DNA of 56,716 bases, from NCBI GenBank assembly GCA_002329485.1, contig DCTZ01000010.1, positions 1 through 56,716 on the forward strand, read 5' to 3'. The notes under the pieces are model-generated. The model made no database searches. It was given only the letters and a program-made list of their open reading frames with translations, and was not told the DNA's origin. Origin of the DNA: Caryophanales bacterium UBA1427. Lineage in GTDB: Bacteria; Bacillota_I; Bacilli_A; ML615J-28; CAG-313. The translations under genes were made by a program, and so were the position numbers. Shown one piece after another: positions 7,422-16,364 of this stretch; positions within the stretch are counted from its first letter, which is position 1; each line of letters opens with the position of its first letter.

Positions 7422-9784
7422 TATTTTTTCAAAGTTACGACCGTTACACCCATGCCCCCTTCGCCGGCACCGCCAAAGCGGTAACTTTCGACATGGGGAT
7501 TTTTGTTCAGGAACGATTGCACTAATTCCCGGATGGCTCCTGTGCCATAACCGTGGATAATGGTAAACTGGAGGGTGCCCGAAAACAAACAATCGTCGAA
7601 ATATTTTTCAAGCTTTTCTTTTGCTTCTTCATAACGGAGTCCACGTAAATCCAGGGTTAAGGAAACCGTAGCCTTGGAAGCCACTTTGGTAAAACTTCCA
7701 AGGTTTTTGAAACTTTCGGTGTTTTCGCCCGTTTGAGTCGGAGTTTGGTCGACTACTTCCAAATCCGCGGTTTTAACCTGCAACATGGCATTCCCGACCT
7801 GCACAAGCCAAAGATTGGTTTTTAACTGTTCCAAAACGGTTCCGTACTGATCGTATTTGACAATCCGCACCGAATCGCCGACGACCGGATTACGGTTGAT
7901 TTTTTTCGGTTTGGAACTTTCCGTCTGTTGGTCGAGTTCCCCGATTTTTTGCTTGATTTGAACGATTTCGTGATGCTTGATTTCGCGGTTTTTTAATTTT
8001 TTGGCTTCTTCGAGAATTGCCAAAGCTTCTTTCTTGACATTTTCTATTATTTTTACGGCTTCTTTTTGAGCTTCATTTAAGATTTTGGCTTTTTCTTTTT
8101 CGATATTGGCTTGTTCTTTCTTAACATCGCTCACCAATTTTTGGTAATTATGTTTTTCGATTTCCAAAGCGGCGCGGTTATCTTCCAGGCGCCTTGCTTC
8201 AGTTTCGAGTTTGCTGATGAGCACGCTGACTTCCGATTGTTGGGTGGTCGTCATCCGTTTGGCTTCTTCGATGATTTCGCCCGGCAACCCCAAACGCATG
8301 GCGATATTATAAGCGTTGGAGGCGCCAGGCCGGCCCAAAATCAAGCGGTAAGTAGGACTCAGGGTATCTTGATTGAATTCCATCGAAGCATTGATAACTT
8401 TCGGATGGCGATAAGCAAAAGCTTTCAGTTCCGGGTAATGGGTGGTGGTGATGAAGGAAATCTCCCGGTCCAACAGATATTTCAAAATCGCAAGCGCCAG
8501 ATTCGATCCTTCAATCGGGTCGGTTCCCGCACCGATTTCGTCAAACAATACCAACGAATTGGGCGTGACTAACCCCAAAATCGCCACGATGTTGTTCAAA
8601 TGGGACGAAAAAGTCGAAAGATTGGTATGAATGCTTTGGTCATCGCCAATATCGCAATAGACTTGGTCGTAAATCATGATTTCGCTTTCTGGGTCAGCAG
8701 GAATCAGCAACCCGCATTTCACCATCAAAACCAACAAACCAACGGTTTTAAGCAAAACCGTTTTACCGCCGGTGTTGGGACCGGTTATGATTATTCCCCG
8801 AATATCTTTCTCGAAATGAATATTGTTGGGAATGACCCGTTCGACTTTCAAAAGAGGATGACGGGCATTAATCAGGTTAAACCGGTGTTGATTGTTGATT
8901 TGTGGACGACGTGCTTCGTATTTTAGTGCGAGTTTCGCTTTCGCAAACAATAAATCGATGGTTACCAAGGTTTGAAAAGAGACAGTCAAATCAGAACTGT
9001 TGTTATCAACTTCCAGGGTCAAGCTTTTCAAAATCCGATTGATTTCGTCGCTTTCGGCTTTTTCCAAATCGGTTTTTTGACGCATCAAATCGGCAATGGC
9101 GAGCGGTTCGATAAAATAAGTCTGACCGCTGGCCGAAACGTCGTGCACAATGCCTTTGACGACGTTTTTGTACTCCGCTTTGACCGGCAAACAGTAACGG
9201 TCTTTCTTTAAGGACACAATCGCCTGGGAAAGTTTATCCTGCTCTTTTTGCATGATTTCTTGGAGTTTGTTCTTGATGCGTCCGTCCATTTGGCGTAATT
9301 TGGTGCGAATCGAACGCAATTCTTCGCTCGCTTCGTCCAAAACATACCCCGTATCGTCCACGGACTTGCGCAGTTTTTTGTCAAAGGTTTCATTTAAGCT
9401 AAGCTGATTGACCAATTCCTGATAATATTGGCAACCGATTCGGTCTTTGATTAGACTTGCCAAATGTCGGTAATTACCTTTAACGGTATCGTACAAACGC
9501 ACCGTTTCATACAATTCCAGGGGCGATAAAACCGCACCTTTTTGGGCTAATTCGACGATACGCAAATAATCGCTTCTGATGTAAACGTGAGCCCGACCGA
9601 GTCGCATCGTGATGACGAGTGCTTCGTCGGTTGCATCCAATTCTTGATTCAGCTTAAGCAAATCATTGAGCGGTTCCAATAGGAGCGCTTTTTCTTTGGC
9701 GAGAGGGATTTGCGCAAATTGGGACAATTCTTCCAAAACGGTGGTCAGCTCCAATTTTTGATAATACAATTCATTATGCTTCAT
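7421..9784 (-). CDS. mutS2: MutS2 endonuclease/ATPase
   Basis: 787 aa, full length. Domains in order: MutS core and lever (residues 1-300), ABC-type ATPase with Walker A GPNTGGKT near residue 335 and the Walker B region LVLFDEIGAGTDP, a coiled coil (about 520-630), a KOW-like segment, and a C-terminal Smr nuclease domain (LDLRGLRYEEA, HGYGTGAIRE). MutS2 acts on stalled or collided ribosomes and on branched DNA, not in mismatch repair. The gene is divergent from rnhC. In B. subtilis the same pair are separated by zapA, cvpA-like and polX genes in one direction, which are absent here. Confidence 0.96.
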   Translation of the reverse strand: MKHNELYYQKLELTTVLEELSQFAQIPLAKEKALLLEPLNDLLKLNQELDATDEALVITMRLGRAHVYIRSDYLRIVELAQKGAVLSPLELYETVRLYDTVKGNYRHLASLIKDRIGCQYYQELVNQLSLNETFDKKLRKSVDDTGYVLDEASEELRSIRTKLRQMDGRIKNKLQEIMQKEQDKLSQAIVSLKKDRYCLPVKAEYKNVVKGIVHDVSASGQTYFIEPLAIADLMRQKTDLEKAESDEINRILKSLTLEVDNNSSDLTVSFQTLVTIDLLFAKAKLALKYEARRPQINNQHRFNLINARHPLLKVERVIPNNIHFEKDIRGIIITGPNTGGKTVLLKTVGLLVLMVKCGLLIPADPESEIMIYDQVYCDIGDDQSIHTNLSTFSSHLNNIVAILGLVTPNSLVLFDEIGAGTDPIEGSNLALAILKYLLDREISFITTTHYPELKAFAYRHPKVINASMEFNQDTLSPTYRLILGRPGASNAYNIAMRLGLPGEIIEEAKRMTTTQQSEVSVLISKLETEARRLEDNRAALEIEKHNYQKLVSDVKKEQANIEKEKAKILNEAQKEAVKIIENVKKEALAILEEAKKLKNREIKHHEIVQIKQKIGELDQQTESSKPKKINRNPVVGDSVRIVKYDQYGTVLEQLKTNLWLVQVGNAMLQVKTADLEVVDQTPTQTGENTESFKNLGSFTKVASKATVSLTLDLRGLRYEEAKEKLEKYFDDCLFSGTLQFTIIHGYGTGAIRELVQSFLNKNPHVESYRFGGAGEGGMGVTVVTLKK

Positions 9785-9867
9785 AATTGACTCCTATGTC
9801 GAATTTTATCGTTATTTTTAGTTTATAACCATTTCGAGAAAAAAATTCCGCGTTTTTTCCCCTTTTT

Positions 9868-9895
9868 TTGCAATTTTGTGATACAATAATATAAA
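9868..9895 (+). promoter_or_regulatory. Candidate promoter of rnhC
   Basis: TTGCAA, 16 bases, TATAAA, about 18 bases before the GTG start and its GGGGGTGG ribosome site. Confidence 0.5.
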
Positions 9896-9913
9896 GAAAA
9901 GGGGGGTGGAACT

Positions 9914-10846
9914 GTGAGCAGAGCCATAAAAGTTACCAGCGATCAAATGAATTCCATGCTTGAATATTATGCCAATTTCTTGCAATACCAAGAAAATTCG
10001 CATATCATTGCCCGTGCTCGGACGGAGAATGCGGTGATAACCTTTTATTCAACCAATACGGTCCTCTTCCAAGGCATCAGCGAATTGACGGAATATTCTT
10101 ACTGGGCGGAAAAGTGGGGACTTAAAACAACCAAAGCAAACGAGGAAGCTAAATCCTTATATGAGAATTTATCGGTCATCGGTTCCGACGAAGTGGGGAC
10201 GGGCGATTATTTTGGTCCGATTGTGGTTTGCAGCACATTCGTTTCGAAAGAACAGATTCCCCAATTAAAACAATTAGGCGTAAAAGATTCCAAGTTGTTG
10301 ACGGATGAAGCAATTAACGAAATTGCTTATAAAATCAAAGACTTGATTACTTATTCTCTGTTGGTTCTTTCTCCCGAAAAAATCAATTCTTTAAACCAAA
10401 CAAACCAGGATAATTTCAATTTTATCAAGGCATTTCTCCATAATTGTGCCATTAATAGTATACTAAAGAAACTCCATAATGTAAAGTATGACGCGATAAT
10501 AATCGACGAGTTTACGCCGAAGGAAAAATATTTTCAATACCTAAACAATCACCCGCAAGTCGAAAAAAACATCACGATGGTACCAAACGGGGAAAAAGCG
10601 CATGTTGCGGTGGCGGCCGCTTCCGTTTTGGCCCGCGCGGCTTTCTTGCAGGAACTTAAGAAAATGTCCCAACAATGGCAAGTCGAGCTCTTAAAGGGAG
10701 CAAGCAATATGGTCGATAAACAAGCCATCGCTTTGGTCAAAAAGTACGGTTTTAAAACCTTAAGCAAAGTGGCCAAAATGAAATTCGCCAATACCGAACG
10801 GGTTTATGATTATTTCAATTCCCACAAAAGCAGTGTCAATGAGTAA
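9914..10846 (+). CDS. rnhC: Ribonuclease HIII
   Basis: 310 aa. Cleaves the RNA strand of RNA-DNA hybrids. Residues 1-85 form the TBP-like N-terminal substrate-binding domain that marks type HIII. The catalytic domain opens with GSDEVGTGDYFGP (DEG motif plus a further aspartate), and KDSKLLTDE and the late AAASVLARAAF follow as expected. The start is GTG after a purine-rich GGGGGTGG site. It is monocistronic and convergent with rluD. Confidence 0.95.
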   Translation: MSRAIKVTSDQMNSMLEYYANFLQYQENSHIIARARTENAVITFYSTNTVLFQGISELTEYSYWAEKWGLKTTKANEEAKSLYENLSVIGSDEVGTGDYFGPIVVCSTFVSKEQIPQLKQLGVKDSKLLTDEAINEIAYKIKDLITYSLLVLSPEKINSLNQTNQDNFNFIKAFLHNCAINSILKKLHNVKYDAIIIDEFTPKEKYFQYLNNHPQVEKNITMVPNGEKAHVAVAAASVLARAAFLQELKKMSQQWQVELLKGASNMVDKQAIALVKKYGFKTLSKVAKMKFANTERVYDYFNSHKSSVNE

Positions 10847-10887
10847 AAGCCCACTGTCTGTCACTTATGGCAGATAGTGAGCTTTTT
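10845..10887. terminator. Bidirectional terminator between rnhC and rluD
   Basis: An imperfect stem with AAAAGC, CACT and TCTG arms on the left pairing with CAGA, AGTG and GCTTTT on the right, then a T7 run. It also ends the ten-gene hisS-to-rluD operon on the other strand. Confidence 0.75.
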
Positions 10888-11808
10888 TTATTTTTCGCTG
10901 TCCTTCCTTAGTTCTTCCAACATTTTTTTAAAACTTTCCGGAAGTTCGCTATCGAATTCCAACCATTGTTTGGTGCGGGGATGGCTGAATCCCAAATTTT
11001 TGGCATGTAAAAATTGCCCTTCGGTTCCGACCACTTTTTTTGGTCCGTAAAGCGGATCTCCGAGCAACGGATGGCCGATATAAGCCATATGCACCCTGAT
11101 TTGATGAGTGCGGCCTGTTTCCAAGGTAAGTTCCACCAAAGTATGGTTTTTGAACCGCTCCAAAACTTTAAAATGGGTCACCGCTGGTTTGCCGTTTTCC
11201 ACAACCGCCATCTTCTGTCTGACGGTCGGATGCCGGCCGATCGGGGCATCAATCCGTCCCAAATTATGGTTAATTACGCCGTAACAGATGGCAAGATATT
11301 TCCGGGTGGAAGTTTTTTGTTTAAACTGTTCGCTTAACTGACGATGGGCAAAATTGTTTTTGCACACGACAAGGAGACCGGAAGTATCTTTGTCAATCCG
11401 ATGAACGATGCCCGAACGGGTTACTCCTCCCAAATTCGAAAGCGAGGCCGAGTGATACATTAAAGCATTGACCAAAGTTCCGGAACTGTGGCCGAACGCC
11501 GGATGTACGACCATTCCGCTCGGTTTGTTGACCACAAGCACATCTTCGTCTTCATATAAAATATCCAAAGGAATATTTTCTTCCGCAATCTCTTTAACGG
11601 GAAGCGGACGTTCGATCAACGATATCACATCACCCGGTTTAATGGCATAGCTTGGTTTGACAGTTTGGTTATTGACAAGAACCAATTTCTCGTCAAAGTA
11701 CTTTTTAAGCTCGCTTCGGGAAGTTTCGGAAGAAACACTTGCCAAAAATTTGTCAATCCGGCCCTGTTCGTCCGTTACGGTAAAAGTTTTGATTTTATCT
11801 TTATCCAT
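10888..11808 (-). CDS. rluD: RluD-family 23S rRNA pseudouridine synthase
   Basis: 306 aa. An S4 RNA-binding domain occupies residues 10-75 and the RluA/RluD catalytic domain follows, with HRIDKDTSGLLVV holding the catalytic aspartate and ETGRTHQIRVH downstream. It converts uridines in 23S rRNA to pseudouridine. The ATG at 11808 is favoured over a TTG at 11817, because GAGG lies nine bases before the ATG but abuts the TTG. It overlaps the lspA stop by 8 bases, the same lspA-rluD pairing as B. subtilis lspA-ylyB. It is the last gene of the T-box operon. Confidence 0.93.
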   Translation of the reverse strand: MDKDKIKTFTVTDEQGRIDKFLASVSSETSRSELKKYFDEKLVLVNNQTVKPSYAIKPGDVISLIERPLPVKEIAEENIPLDILYEDEDVLVVNKPSGMVVHPAFGHSSGTLVNALMYHSASLSNLGGVTRSGIVHRIDKDTSGLLVVCKNNFAHRQLSEQFKQKTSTRKYLAICYGVINHNLGRIDAPIGRHPTVRQKMAVVENGKPAVTHFKVLERFKNHTLVELTLETGRTHQIRVHMAYIGHPLLGDPLYGPKKVVGTEGQFLHAKNLGFSHPRTKQWLEFDSELPESFKKMLEELRKDSEK

Positions 11809-12295
11809 CGTTTTCAACCTCAGTGGTTTTCGGTTTGTTTTTTCCTTCGAAGAAAACCAGATAAATCATGAGCATAATCACGCCCACCGTCAAGCAGCTG
11901 TCCGCAAAATTAAAAATCGCAAAATCCACAAAAGTTACTTCGATGAAATCGAAAACCCCTTTTCCGGTAAACAAACGGTCGATTAAATTTCCGACGGTAC
12001 CGCTGAAGATAAGTACCAAACTGAAACTGTAAATTTTCTTCTTTTTAAAGTCCACATCCTTCAAAAAATAAGCCAGGACGATTGTTGCCAAAATACTTAT
12101 GACGGTTAACAGTTGCAATTTTCCGGAAAAGAAACTAAAAGCTGCTCCGGTATTATAGGTGGAATGAAAATCCAAAATACCCGGAATAATGGTAACCGAC
12201 TTTCCTAAAGGAATCCAGTTTTTAATCACAAGTTTACTTATTTGATCAATCAAAATCAAGACAGCCGAAAGGATGTAGGCTATTAAGATCATCAT
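11801..12295 (-). CDS. lspA: Lipoprotein signal peptidase (signal peptidase II)
   Basis: 164 aa with four membrane spans. It cleaves prolipoprotein signal peptides in front of the lipidated cysteine. The two catalytic aspartates are in GNLIDRL and FNFADSCLTVG, and YNTGAAFSFF is conserved. Several probable substrates are encoded in this window (the lipoproteins at 31626-33164, 43241-44800 and 46041-47174). A GAGGAGTGATG ribosome site precedes the start. It overlaps rluD. Confidence 0.96.
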   Translation of the reverse strand: MMILIAYILSAVLILIDQISKLVIKNWIPLGKSVTIIPGILDFHSTYNTGAAFSFFSGKLQLLTVISILATIVLAYFLKDVDFKKKKIYSFSLVLIFSGTVGNLIDRLFTGKGVFDFIEVTFVDFAIFNFADSCLTVGVIMLMIYLVFFEGKNKPKTTEVENDG

Positions 12296-12309
12296 TATTC
12301 ATCACTCCT

Positions 12310-12711
12310 CTACAAAACAAAAACTACAAAAGCGAAATAAACGAGAATGATGACGACACTAAAAGGATGAAGTACTTCTTTAAGAAAGTAAGCACCATAA
12401 TTGATATTTTTTAGTTTTTCGACATCAGGAAAATATATTTGCAACAATTTAACATAAATGACCGCCGATAAACCAAATCCAATCACAATCAGCAGGCTGG
12501 TCAGCGCCGATAATATCCAGAAAAACGGCATCACTTTGGAATAAATAAAGTAACACGAGGAAATAATCAACACAAAAGGTACGGCGATAACAAGCGTCGT
12601 TAAAAAAGCAAACAACAAGGCTTTCCAGGTTTTTGGGCCTTTTAATTCCAATTTTTCTAAGATATCGCTGATTTTTGAACCTTCCTGGTACAACTTAATT
12701 AGCTTTTTCAT
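12310..12711 (-). CDS. Membrane protein of unknown function
   Basis: 133 aa. Residues 1-28 are a charged amphipathic stretch (KKLIKLYQEGSKISDILEKLEL), followed by three hydrophobic segments: two adjacent in the middle and one at the C-terminus. I do not recognise a family. It lies between a SepM-like protease gene, whose stop it overlaps, and lspA, 14 bases downstream, so it is translated as part of the T-box operon. The GAGG site five bases before the ATG lies inside the preceding gene. Confidence 0.6.
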   Translation of the reverse strand: MKKLIKLYQEGSKISDILEKLELKGPKTWKALLFAFLTTLVIAVPFVLIISSCYFIYSKVMPFFWILSALTSLLIVIGFGLSAVIYVKLLQIYFPDVEKLKNINYGAYFLKEVLHPFSVVIILVYFAFVVFVL

Positions 12712-13912
12712 TTAAACCTCGCATAAAGTCAATTGCTTCCTGCAGTGTTTTAACCGGAACAATTTGCATAGAGGAATTGATTTCTTTTTGCATGGCTAAG
12801 GCATCTTTTTCGTTGTTTCCTCCGGCTGGTACAAAAAAGTACCTAAAGCCGTAAAGGGAAGCCGACAAGATTTTTTGTTTGATGCCCCCGATTTCTCCTA
12901 CGTTACCGTCTTTGTCGATTGTACCGGTACCGGTTATTCTTTCCTCATTGCCGTTTAAACCCGAATCCAAAGCATCATAAATGGCCAGGCTCATCATTAG
13001 ACCGCCGCTTGGACCCATTGACGAATGTTCTTTGGGCGAGGCCACGGTCGAATCGGTGATTTGGTATTTGGGATATAAGGCTAGGCCTAATGCAAAACTG
13101 CCTTGGTATTCCCCAAATATCGCTTCCTCGGTGACAGGAATATTATCTCTAATAACCGTTAACGTCACTTTCAAGTTATCCTGACTGATGTTTTCTCTGA
13201 CGGAATCATAAAGTGCGAAAAAAGCTTTTTGATCCGAAAAACTTTGGCCATTAATCTTAATAATGATATCCCCGACTTGAAGACTCGGGCTTGCATTCTT
13301 AATCAAATCATAAACGATCATTCCCTGAAAGGCAGCGTTTAACGGCATACCCGCTGCCTGATAGGCTGCCAGTACGGCCGCTTCCATGCTTGCTTCTTTG
13401 GCGATTTGACCTTTGATTTGGTCGAGATTGTCATCTTCGGGAGTCGTTTCTTCCAACAAATCAAAATAAGGATCGAACAGAATAAAACCTTTTCCCAATA
13501 AAGACGATTGCTTTTTGGTATAAACGCCCGTCAGGAAATAGGAATCGCTGCCCCCTTCGATATCAAGGGTGGCCGAGACAGGAAAAGGAGGGGCAGGGAC
13601 TATAACATTGAGCGTTTGGGGAATTTGCTTTAAAACCAGCATTGCGCCCGTGATGAGGCCCAAACCGAAAAAAACCACCAGCTGTTCGGTAAATTTGGTT
13701 TTAAGGGCTTTGGGGCGAAGCAAACAATAAATCAGCCCAAGCCAGATTAGGGCAAACAAAGCTGCCCATAAGAAAAACCCGTAAGGAAGCAGTTGGTAAA
13801 ACTCTTCATATAAAGATTTTACCAACCATAAGATTACTCCCAAAAAACCGGCATTGCCTATTCCCAAGATTATTATAAAAGTTCTTTTATTAATGATTTT
13901 GTGTTTTTTCAT
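12695..13912 (-). CDS. PDZ and Lon-protease-domain membrane protein, copy 1 (SepM/YlbL type)
   Basis: 405 aa. Three N-terminal membrane segments (about residues 11-95) precede a PDZ domain (about 190-255, with VGDIIIKINGQ) and a C-terminal S16 Lon-type serine protease domain. The nucleophile lies in GPSGGLMMSL (Ser302) and the general-base lysine in GGIKQK (Lys347). SepM cleaves a competence peptide and YlbL acts in the DNA damage response; the substrate here is unknown. It overlaps the second copy upstream by 23 bases. The extra membrane segments make it longer than the usual 340-360 aa. Confidence 0.85.
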   Translation of the reverse strand: MKKHKIINKRTFIIILGIGNAGFLGVILWLVKSLYEEFYQLLPYGFFLWAALFALIWLGLIYCLLRPKALKTKFTEQLVVFFGLGLITGAMLVLKQIPQTLNVIVPAPPFPVSATLDIEGGSDSYFLTGVYTKKQSSLLGKGFILFDPYFDLLEETTPEDDNLDQIKGQIAKEASMEAAVLAAYQAAGMPLNAAFQGMIVYDLIKNASPSLQVGDIIIKINGQSFSDQKAFFALYDSVRENISQDNLKVTLTVIRDNIPVTEEAIFGEYQGSFALGLALYPKYQITDSTVASPKEHSSMGPSGGLMMSLAIYDALDSGLNGNEERITGTGTIDKDGNVGEIGGIKQKILSASLYGFRYFFVPAGGNNEKDALAMQKEINSSMQIVPVKTLQEAIDFMRGLNEKAN

Positions 13913-14966
13913 AATTTACCAACCAGTTAATCGCTTCATCCAAAGTTTCCACCGGCACCAATTGCATTTTGGGATTTCGCAAGGCATCATAGGCAGCTTT
14001 GGCTTCCACGTAATTAGGGCTTTCGTCCAAATTGATTACCCCGTTTTCCCGATAAACCGGCACGAAAAAGACATCGGCTCCCGAAAGATGGGCGGTAATG
14101 ACTTTTTGTCTGACTCCGCCGATTGTGCCGACAAAGCCGTGCGAATCGATTGTGCCCGTTCCGGCAATTCTTAAGCCGTAAGTAATATCGATATCCGTTA
14201 TGGCATTATAAATCGACAAAGCCTGCATCAACCCCCCGCTGGGGCCCAAAGTTCTGGCTTTATGAAGAGTATAACCGGGATTTGCTTCCATTATCGTATA
14301 GTATTCGTAAAGATACAAACCGAAATAAGGATTGCCATCCCCGTTTGCTCTTTTCGGAGTAACAGAAACAGTCTTTTTTTCATATTGTTCATCGTTATTT
14401 AACCTTAGGACTGTCGCCTGATAGCTTTTCCCTGCGATATAAGGCATATTGCCAATCAGATTGGACAAAGTATTCCCGTCGGTGATGGGAGTACCTTCCC
14501 ATTCGGTGATAATATCGCCGATAAACAGGCCGTCCGCCTTGTCAATTGTCGTGGTATGAATAATCATGCCTTCAAAAACGGTTTTGATTTCTTTGCCGGC
14601 GGACCGGTAAGCGGCAATCAGAGAATTGGTTATACTGACATTTTTTTGGATTGTCCCGGAGCGATAATTTTCTTTTCCGGATAAATGGATAAAAGGAAGC
14701 GATTCCTCTACTTCCATTTTCGGATTTAAAAGCGAGATTAGATAGGTTAACAGCGTTGTCCGGTCGCTCGTATAAACCGAAACGGTGTTTATCGAACCTT
14801 TTTGCTGGTAATCGGTTTCTACCGAAATTACTTCTCTCACTTCGTTTAAATCTCCGGGAGCGGTAATATCGTAATCGACCCGAATTATCGATGCAACAAC
14901 AATAAACAAATAAGGAAGGGCAATAATCAATAATAGCTTACGATACTCTTTCAGTAAAGTTTTCAT
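13890..14966 (-). CDS. PDZ and Lon-protease-domain membrane protein, copy 2 (SepM/YlbL type)
   Basis: 358 aa, with the classical architecture: one N-terminal membrane anchor (residues 12-30), an extracytoplasmic segment, a PDZ domain (GLFIGDIITEWEGTPI), and a Lon S16 domain with nucleophile in GPSGGLMQAL (Ser243) and lysine in GGVRQK (Lys288). It is clearly paralogous to the next gene, but the N-terminal halves differ greatly. The ATG overlaps the TGA of the dCMP deaminase gene (ATGA), so translation is probably coupled; no strong ribosome site is present. Confidence 0.87.
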   Translation of the reverse strand: MKTLLKEYRKLLLIIALPYLFIVVASIIRVDYDITAPGDLNEVREVISVETDYQQKGSINTVSVYTSDRTTLLTYLISLLNPKMEVEESLPFIHLSGKENYRSGTIQKNVSITNSLIAAYRSAGKEIKTVFEGMIIHTTTIDKADGLFIGDIITEWEGTPITDGNTLSNLIGNMPYIAGKSYQATVLRLNNDEQYEKKTVSVTPKRANGDGNPYFGLYLYEYYTIMEANPGYTLHKARTLGPSGGLMQALSIYNAITDIDITYGLRIAGTGTIDSHGFVGTIGGVRQKVITAHLSGADVFFVPVYRENGVINLDESPNYVEAKAAYDALRNPKMQLVPVETLDEAINWLVNYEKTQNH

Positions 14967-15445
14967 TGCGATACGGTCAGCTTGATTTCATCCATTTGGC
15001 GATATTTGACGTTTGCGGAAGCGAGCATCCGTTTTCCGGCCATGCTGGATTCCGTGTCCGCATACTTATCGCTCATATAGACGATTTCCTTTATTCCGCT
15101 TTGAATAATCAATTTTACACATTCGTGACAAGGAAAAAGCGTCACGTAAAGAGTTGCGCCTTCCAGCGAAGTTGTTGCATTCAAAATCGCATTCGGTTCG
15201 GCATGCACGACATAAGGATACTTGGTATCGAGAAAATCGCCTTCGCGGCCCCACGGATATTCGTCGTCGCTGCAACCGACCGGGAGTCCGTTGTAACCGA
15301 TGCCGATGATGCGTTTGCTTTGATTGACGATGCAAGCACCTACTTTGGTATTAGGGTCTTTGCTGCGCATGCTGGAAAGCAAGGCAACACCCATAAAATA
15401 ATTGTCCCAACTTAAATAATTGGTATCTTTCGTTACTTTATTCAT
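14963..15445 (-). CDS. Deoxycytidylate (dCMP) deaminase
   Basis: 160 aa. Deaminates dCMP to dUMP, feeding thymidylate synthesis. The zinc site is formed by HAEPNAIL (with the catalytic glutamate) and PCHEC, and the allosteric/nucleotide region SKDPNTKVGAC and GYNGLPVG is present. It corresponds to ComEB in B. subtilis, although no competence genes are nearby. A GAGGGT site inside the preceding 77-aa gene serves its ATG, and the two genes overlap by 8 bases. Confidence 0.93.
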   Translation of the reverse strand: MNKVTKDTNYLSWDNYFMGVALLSSMRSKDPNTKVGACIVNQSKRIIGIGYNGLPVGCSDDEYPWGREGDFLDTKYPYVVHAEPNAILNATTSLEGATLYVTLFPCHECVKLIIQSGIKEIVYMSDKYADTESSMAGKRMLASANVKYRQMDEIKLTVSQ

Positions 15446-15671
15446 TTTTACCCTCTTCCTTTTCTTTTTCCTTCTCGATACATTCGCGTAATTCTTTGAT
15501 TACGGTTTCTTTATCTTTGGCATTTTTGACGGAACAGAAAGGATTGGTGCACCCCAAGCATTCTTCAGGAATTTCCGTTCCTTCCGGAACTTTAATGCGC
15601 CGATTTAGGAAAAAGGTTCCGAAGAAAAGCGCTAAAGCTCCCAATAAAATCAATATTTCTTTCCAAAACAT
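15438..15671 (-). CDS. 77-aa single-span membrane protein with a CxxCxxxxC motif
   Basis: One N-terminal membrane span (about residues 5-23) is followed by a short basic segment, a cysteine cluster (ECLGCTNPFCS) and a highly charged Lys/Glu-rich tail. The cysteines could bind metal or a cluster, but nothing proves that. I do not recognise the family. The ATG at 15671 has GAGG at seven bases; a TTG six bases earlier is less likely. Its place in the operon between tcdA and dCMP deaminase, with overlap to the latter, shows it is expressed. Confidence 0.65.
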   Translation of the reverse strand: MFWKEILILLGALALFFGTFFLNRRIKVPEGTEIPEECLGCTNPFCSVKNAKDKETVIKELRECIEKEKEKEEGKNE

Positions 15672-15680
15672 TAGCAATCC

Positions 15681-16364
15681 TCATTTCGTTAATTGTTTAA
15701 GCACATAATCCGCCGCAACCACTCCGGCCGTAAAAGTGACCGGCATGTAGGATCCGAGAATTCCGTCCAGTTTTTCTTTAGGCTTTTCGGTTGAAGCAAC
15801 AACCAAGAAGTTTAAAGATACTCCTTCGCTACGCAAACGGGTGCGCAGCATCCGGGCAAGCGGATCGGTGGTTGTTTGATTCATCTTGACGATTTTGATT
15901 TGCGTTAAATCGGTTTTAAGTGCCATGCCCATCGAACTGATAAACGGAATATTTTTTTGTTGGCAATATCCAATTAACGCGCATTTGGCATCAAGCGAAT
16001 CGATGGCATCGATTAAATAATCCAAATCAGGGGGAATAACCGAGGTCAAATTAGCACTTTCTAAGCGAACGCTATGCAAAACCACTTTTGCCCCAGGATT
16101 GATATCAAGGAGGCGGATTTGGAAAGCCTCGGTTTTCAACTGATTATGGGTCGAAGTTAAGGCAATTATTTGGCGGTTGGTGTTGGATGGTTGAACCGTG
16201 TCGAAATCGATTAAGGTCAGTTTACCTACGCCACTACGGGCCAGGACCTCGACAGCTGCCCCGCCGACACCGCCCAGTCCCACCACCGCAACATGTGCGT
16301 TTTGCAATTTGGCAAGACCTTCCGCCCCGATAATCGGCAATAAACGTTCATAATAGTTATTCAT
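15681..16364 (-). CDS. tcdA: tRNA threonylcarbamoyladenosine dehydratase (TcdA, E1-like)
   Basis: 227 aa ThiF/E1-type enzyme. It uses ATP to cyclise t6A at position 37 of ANN-decoding tRNAs to ct6A. The nucleotide-binding loop VVGLGGVGGAAVE, the arginine in SNTNRQ, and DAIDSLDAK are as expected. It follows aspS with an 8-base overlap, the same order (hisS-aspS-yrvM) as in B. subtilis, which ties tRNA charging and modification together. Confidence 0.92.
   Translation of the reverse strand: MNNYYERLLPIIGAEGLAKLQNAHVAVVGLGGVGGAAVEVLARSGVGKLTLIDFDTVQPSNTNRQIIALTSTHNQLKTEAFQIRLLDINPGAKVVLHSVRLESANLTSVIPPDLDYLIDAIDSLDAKCALIGYCQQKNIPFISSMGMALKTDLTQIKIVKMNQTTTDPLARMLRTRLRSEGVSLNFLVVASTEKPKEKLDGILGSYMPVTFTAGVVAADYVLKQLTK

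Noticed and set aside
13890..14966. Loss of the catalytic lysine in the second Lon-type protease (GGVRQK instead of GGIKQK)
   Set aside because: The catalytic lysine is the second basic position (QK), which is kept in both copies.
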